Below are positions 59,349 to 64,000 of a stretch of DNA of 64,000 nt, one piece after another. Source of the stretch: Sclerotinia nivalis (Eukaryota; Ascomycota; Leotiomycetes; Helotiales; Sclerotiniaceae); contig JAPEIS010000016.1 in assembly GCA_029531795.1 (NCBI GenBank), forward strand, positions 1,488,001 through 1,552,000, written 5' to 3'. Numbering within the stretch: the stretch's first letter is position 1; each line of letters starts with the position of its first letter. Position numbers and translations under genes: made by a program. The notes beneath the pieces were generated by a model, which was given only the letters and a program-made list of their open reading frames with translations, was not told where the DNA came from and did no database searches.

Positions 59349-60382
59349 TTATCGTTATCATCATTTTTCCTTTCTTGCTTTTTCTAGCAAATACTTTGGT
59401 TTTTATTAAAGTATAACAATCCTTTTGATAATAATTATATTTATAATAGAATCGATATTAATCCTTTACAATTCCTTTATTTGATATATGATTTCTATGA
59501 TTATTGTTTCGATTTCGTTTGCTACGATCGTTTTCATTACATCCTTGGTTGCCGTTTTTATCTTTGCTATTTCGAAAAGTATCTCGTTTTCCTCAACTTC
59601 GATTGTTTCCTTTCGTATTAGAATAATTGTTATTAATATAAATTATTATAACAATAATTGGTTTCTTATAAATATTGAAAATTATTATTGTTTGTTGAAG
59701 ATTCTGATTGATATTAAGAACAAACATTTTTACTATTTACTAATCTTTTGTTTCAGGAATCTTATTTATGAATTAAATATAAATCTTTTCATAACTGATT
59801 GATTATATATTATTGGAAATTTGTCGTTGATAATGAAAAAGATATTCAACGAAGTTTCGAAAAGTTTGAATTTTGGAATCGAAGGTTTCGAATAGAAATT
59901 GATAACGAATTTCAGTAACGAAATAAAAATAAATATTATTATTATATGATTTGAAAGTTTTCTATATAAAAACAATATCGAGATTATTAATATACTTAAT
60001 AAAGTTTGAACAATAGATTGTATTTACTTCAAAATTGAGTATAATAATTATATAATCTTTTCTTTTCTTATAATTATAAAATAAAGTATCGGAATACTCT
60101 GAATCAGAAGGATCTGATTGATTTTCGGTATTATTGATAATATCGATAGCTTTAATTATACCAAATGTAAATAAACAGGATTCCTTGAATTCGCTTCAAT
60201 TATCTCTGTTGAAAACAATGATATTGTTTTATTTCGTAAAGACTATAATAAATTCAGAGATTGGATTAAAAGGTACTATTGTTGATTTTTGTATAAATAA
60301 TACATTCTGAAGAAAAATATAATATGATATTGTATTATAATAAGCAAATCTTTATATATATATCTATATAGAACTTATAATC
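59349..60382 (-). pseudogene. Copia-B gag remnant
   Basis: Minus-strand translation at about 59350-59640 gives an Asn/Arg/Lys-rich segment (GNQGCNENDRSKRNRNNNHR) and then YHKYNYYQKDCYTLIKTK, a decayed CX2CX4HX4C zinc knuckle with the last Cys kept. An open 69-residue piece (59975 down to 59766) lies upstream. The plus-strand open frame at 59488-59802 is a shadow. Confidence 0.72.
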
Positions 60383-60453
60383 TATTGGAAGGGTATTCAA
60401 GTATATATTATTGTATGTGTAATTAATATTCTATAGTACAGCTTGAAGAGATG
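60383..60453 (-). repeat. Truncated 5' LTR of Copia-B (about 70 of 253 bp)
   Basis: It matches the first 70 bp of 27362-27614 (TATTGGAAGGGTATTCAAG) and then stops where the LINE tail begins. Confidence 0.88.
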
Positions 60454-60825
60454 TATGTATGTGTATGTGTATGTTATTTTTCGTCCGAGGCTCTGTACGA
60501 AATACAGGCCTCAAATTCCCAATTGGAACAAAGGACGCCAGGAAAGGAAGGCCCCTGGATTCCTAATTAACTAATCTAAGTTTATTAAATGCTTTAGTAG
60601 AGTTTATATAATTGCTGTTGTATATTGAATTAATCCTTTAAATAGATATTTTAGTTATCCTTTATAATACAATTAGATTCCTCGATTCCTGATCTTTTTT
60701 TCTTCGTTATTGTAATCGAGCTTTTTAGTATGTTTTATTAATATAAGGGTTTTTTTTTTTTTTAAAGTTTGTATAAGCTCAATCTTTCCAAACCAAAACT
60801 CAATGTCTTGTACAAAGAAAACTCT

Positions 60826-60970
60826 AAAATAAAATAAAATAAAATAAAATAAAATAAAATAAAATAAAATAAAATAAAATAAAATAAAATAAAATAAAAT
60901 AAAATAAAATAAAATAAAATAAAATAAAATAAAATAAAATAAAATAAAATAAAATAAAATAAAATAAAAT
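60826..60970 (+). repeat. Perfect (AAAAT)29 microsatellite
   Basis: Twenty-nine uninterrupted AAAAT units lie in the LINE 3' region. The minus-strand open frame it creates (Phe-Ile-Leu-Phe-Tyr repeats, 60762-60980) is not a gene. Confidence 0.99.
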
Positions 60971-61039
60971 AATCCTTCAATCTATAAGTTGTATAGGGAA
61001 TCGAGGATATATATTTTGATAGAATCTTGTAGATTTGAG

Positions 61040-61303
61040 CTAAGCTATTAGTTTCGCTGCTCCTTCTATGCTTCCCAAGAGATAGAGGATAGTTTCAGAT
61101 GATGGTAATTTCGAAAGGGTTTTTTGAACGTTTCCAATTTTACAAAAGTAAAAATGAAAAGGGGATTTTCTTTTCCTATATAAGTATAAAATATAGGGGT
61201 CTTTATAATTGAATCGATTATAATACATTACGAAATCGCTGTATTGAAATCTAACTATCAGAATATATTCTAATATCGTTTGTTCAAAAGAAAATATAAT
61301 CAA
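61040..61303 (-). pseudogene. LINE ORF2 C-terminal end
   Basis: An open 87-residue piece ends in FYFCKIGNVQKTLSKLPSSE and TILYLLGSIEGAAKLIA, matching the C-terminal end of fungal LINE ORF2 proteins, which usually has a CCHC-like region followed by an FLLGT.EGA-type motif. Only one Cys of the cluster is visible here. Confidence 0.78.
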
Positions 61304-61815
61304 TTGATTGCTATAAGTTATAAAAAGATCATTATAATTTAATAATACTATAATTATTTATAATCTTAATCTTGTTAATTTAGTATTCGATTTAGTAATC
61401 CTTTTCAAAAAAACGAAAATGCAAATAGAATCAAATAGGAATAAAAATGTTATTCCCTTTTTAGTTGCTTTATCTGTTGTTTTGTTTCCAGGGATATCTA
61501 GATGCCTAGGAATTTATTGAATTCGAATTGAATCAGGGTGGGTATATAGCAAGCAAGGTCTGAGGGGTTAAGTTGTAGTTAATTTGTAGAATTCTTCGAA
61601 TACAGATTGAAAGGATCCAGTCGAATAAGAGTCTAAATGTATAGCAACCTTCAGATTATTCAAGAAAATCTAAAGGTTTGTAGTAAATCTAATTAAGGGT
61701 AATTGAATCGCTGTTTAAGTATTTTTCAGAACTACAATTGTTTTAGTATCGAAGATTTCAGTATTATAGTCTAGTAAGAAAATTTATCGATTTATTTATA
61801 GATTGTATTAATAAA

Positions 61816-62554
61816 TTATTGATTCATCTTTTGTAGTATTATTCTAAGCTTCGTTTTTCGAATCATCAAAAAAGATTTGTAGATCATTTTTTGAAATCGT
61901 AGATATAAATCTTTCGAAATCTTTAACTGTTTATTTTTTCGAACGATTGAAAGGATTATTGATTTTGATTTCTGTAATAATATACAATTTTTTGTTTTTT
62001 CAAGAAGGAAATGCAATTGAATTAATATATTCAACTTTTGAAAAGGTTAGAATAATTCTTGAAAATCTTGATTCGGCAGTTCTGATATCAGCTTTAGTTA
62101 GGATATTTTTGGTTCGGATTTGAAGGGGGTGTTTAGAATCGAATCGAATTGTTCGGATTGTAAAGTTTTGGGATATCAGATTGAGTTTTATCTCAAAGAG
62201 TATTAGATTTGATCCTTTGTATAAAACAATAGTATTAATTATATAGAATATAGAAAGGATTGTTCGAATACTAATTAATACAATTTTATTCAAATGTTTC
62301 AAATGTTTATCTATTTGATTCGAGATTGTGAAATTTAGATCTCGTTTCCTAGTTCGATTAGATTATTAGGTTTCGATTGCAAAATAGCATTTCTTCAAAA
62401 TACAAACAGTAATTATTCTTTGAAGCAAAATTGATAAGATGTTTTGAATTGTTTTTTCAAGTGAGTATAAAGTATTTACAATTATAAGGGTTTTAGTTGT
62501 AAGGATTTGAATATAAGATTTGAAACTCAATTCCTTATTGAAGTAGATTCTCAA
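61816..62554 (-). pseudogene. LINE ORF2 segment between RT and C-terminal domain
   Basis: The open pieces read YFNKELSFKSYIQILTTKTL and ILLQRIITVCILKKCYFAIE (62554 down to 62366), then INTIVLYKGSNLILFEIKLN and IRTIRFDSKHPLQIRTKNI (62302 down to 62000). These are characteristic of Tad1-type ORF2 downstream of the polymerase: the LGVYFD.KLSF motif, then the PA..YG.E-like and RLD..HPLR segments. 61816-62034 probably continues toward RNase H. Confidence 0.85.
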
Positions 62555-62559
62555 TTATC

Positions 62560-64000
62560 TCAATGGATTTGATTTCTTTGTTATTGAAAGATTTTCTGTA
62601 TAAATAATAGAGCTTTCGATATCTTTTCTGAAGTCTTTATAGAAATATATTATTTTAGATTTCTTAGGATCGAAAATGATTTCTTCAGATTTGCTTCAAT
62701 TCAAAGCTTTTAGTATTTCAGATCGTAATTGATTACAATTAGATTATAAACTTAAAGAAAAAGTTACTAATGTAATATCGTTTATATATTCAAATCTTCA
62801 AATAGGATTGTTTAATTAAAATAAAGAGGTTATATAAAATATGAAAAGAATAAACAAAATTAAAGAGTCTTGTAGCAAATTATATTCAATAGTAGTATTG
62901 AGCTTTGTTTCACTATCAAATCGAATACAAACTAATCGATTTATTGAAAACAATTATATTTATCGAATTAGATTATCAAATCATTCTTGTTCTTTGAATT
63001 GATAAACTAAGTATTCTAAAAGAATAATATCAAAAGTATTTTTGATATTTATAATTAATAAAATAGCTTTAGAATCTGAATTCAAAATCATTTCTATATT
63101 ATATATAAGGTAAGTTATAAGATCTATCGATGAACACAAAAGAAATACTCCGAATTGTTGTTTGATTAATACTTTGAGAATTATAGCAATTCAAGATATC
63201 TTTTTAGCGATCAAATATTCAAGGCTTTTTTTTAGTATCGAAAGTAGAGCTATTGATTTATAGGATCTAGAATTTATATGATTTGATTTGTTCGGTTTTG
63301 GGATGATAATTATAATTGTTGATCGAAAGTATTCAAGGTGATGATCTATTTCAAGACATTTTTGAAAAAGTTGTAGAATACTAGATTCAATCTGTAATCA
63401 TATTAATTATAATATCTTGATTGGGATTTCGTTTATATTAAAAGTTGTATTATCTATACAGAGGATAACAATTTGAATATCTTGAATTATAGTTTCAGAG
63501 AATAGAATAGAGCAAGTAGAGATTGTAAGGGGATCGAAAGGGATATCATTAATCTCAGTTATATTTGTTAATAGATTATTAATAAATAGATCTTTTTTAG
63601 TTTGAATAATTATAGCAAAGGAGTGATTTAAAGGATCTATTAAAAGAGGAATTCGATATATTTTAATTGATTGATATTATTTTGTTATTTTAAAGATATC
63701 CTTTATTTCCTTAACTGAATCAAGTTTAAATAACCAGAATTCCTTTTTCACTTTCTTGACAATCTTTCGAAAATCCTGTTTTGATTCTGTAAAGTTATTC
63801 GTTCGGTTTTTCTGAATAATTGTTTAGCAGGCTTCGTTTTATTATAATTAATTTATATTTCGGTTGAGTAATCTTTGAACTGATTCTGTATATATCAATT
63901 GTATTAATTGAATGATATTCAAAACTAGATTATCAAGATTAGAAGTTGTGGATAAAGATTGGAGATCTAGATTTGTTAGGTTTTCTATTAATAAAGTTGA
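62560..64000 (-). pseudogene. LINE reverse transcriptase core, broken
   Basis: The catalytic motif reads FEYINDITLVTF at about 62763-62796, where the family has YVDDITL, so one Asp has become Asn. The remaining RT motifs to the right are stop-interrupted but translate as LINE RT on the minus strand. The start of ORF2 is outside the window. Confidence 0.75.

Larger units (their letters stand above)
27362..60453 (-). mobile_element. Copia-B: Ty1/Copia element dispersed over 33 kb by nested insertions
   Basis: Its pieces are 27362-30464 (3' LTR, RNase H, RT, integrase C-terminal part), 51754-52487 (integrase N-terminal part and protease) and 59349-60453 (gag and a piece of the 5' LTR). Joined, they make about 4.9 kb in normal Copia order on the minus strand. 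The gaps are Gypsy-2 and Gypsy-4, each with its own target duplication, so Copia-B is the oldest layer of this nest. Its 5' LTR is cut after about 70 bp by the LINE. Confidence 0.93.
60454..64000 (-). mobile_element. Tad1-like LINE, 3' part, running off the right edge
   Basis: The minus strand carries LINE reverse transcriptase and C-terminal domains. The 3' end is a TACACATACACA-type short tandem tail at about 60454-60475, joined directly to the Copia-B LTR. 60476-60560 is GC-richer 3' untranslated sequence. The endonuclease and ORF1 would lie beyond 64000. Frames are broken by stops. Confidence 0.85.

Noticed and set aside
60762..60980. 72-residue open frame of Phe-Ile-Leu-Phe-Tyr repeats
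   Set aside because: It is simply the AAAAT microsatellite read on the minus strand.
1..64000. CRISPR arrays or bacterial operons
   Set aside because: The regular repeats present are LTRs, minisatellites or coding repeats. No spacer-repeat pattern, ribosome-binding sites or operon spacing is seen, and the elements are fungal.
1..64000. Mitochondrial or plasmid DNA because of extreme AT content
   Set aside because: The content is nuclear transposons with LTRs and TA-site DNA transposons, and the AT richness follows C-to-T mutation of these elements. No mitochondrial genes are visible.

Overview
This window looks like nuclear DNA from a filamentous ascomycete (Pezizomycotina), taken from a very AT-rich, repeat-packed compartment degraded by a RIP-like mutational process. 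I cannot name the species. The evidence is the element set: Ty3/Gypsy and Ty1/Copia LTR elements, a Tad1-type LINE, a Fot1/pogo transposon and a Tc1/mariner transposon, all fungal in type. Paired copies within the window differ mostly by C-to-T and G-to-A changes in a CpA/TpG context, and nearly every reading frame is broken by stops. I see no intact gene, no tRNA or rRNA, no CRISPR array and no bacterial operon. The window is a transposon graveyard, and almost every open frame is a surviving scrap of a transposon protein.

Layout, left to right. 1-1224 is unassigned AT-rich DNA. 1225-7950 is a minus-strand Gypsy element (Gypsy-1) with 146-bp LTRs, interrupted by an oppositely oriented solo LTR at 4379-4524. 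8476-9834 is a Tc1/mariner element. 10975-16818 is a plus-strand Copia element (Copia-A, 207-bp LTRs). 17220-17660 and 20840-21069 hold a degenerate nine-base minisatellite in opposite orientations. Between them lie an LTR-like GC-rich patch (about 17849-18030) and a Fot1/pogo transposon (18425-20609). 21072-22199 is a 1.13-kb element with long terminal inverted repeats and no recognisable transposase. 22628-26303 holds two stacked 3' halves of Gypsy elements. 26448-27340 holds a GC-rich patch, a mariner remnant and a Copia solo LTR.

27362-60453 is one minus-strand Copia element (Copia-B) blown apart by later insertions. Its integrase is split by Gypsy-2 (30465-51748, plus strand), and its protease/gag side is split by Gypsy-4 (52488-59343, minus strand, 163-bp LTRs). 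Gypsy-2 is itself split three times: by Gypsy-3 (34467-41324, minus strand), by a 1.09-kb non-RIPed insert (41796-42881) with a 13-bp target duplication, and by Copia-C (44045-50484, minus strand). Exact target-site duplications support each nested insertion. 60454 to the end is the 3' part of a minus-strand Tad1-like LINE whose tail sits in the 5' LTR of Copia-B.

Functionally nothing here works together as a pathway. The elements record successive invasions, each later silenced by mutation. The least degraded large element is Gypsy-3, which keeps its YLDD motif. The most unusual piece is the GC-normal insert at 41796-42881, which looks like a retroposed, possibly chimeric, transcript and carries a coding-like segment I could not identify.
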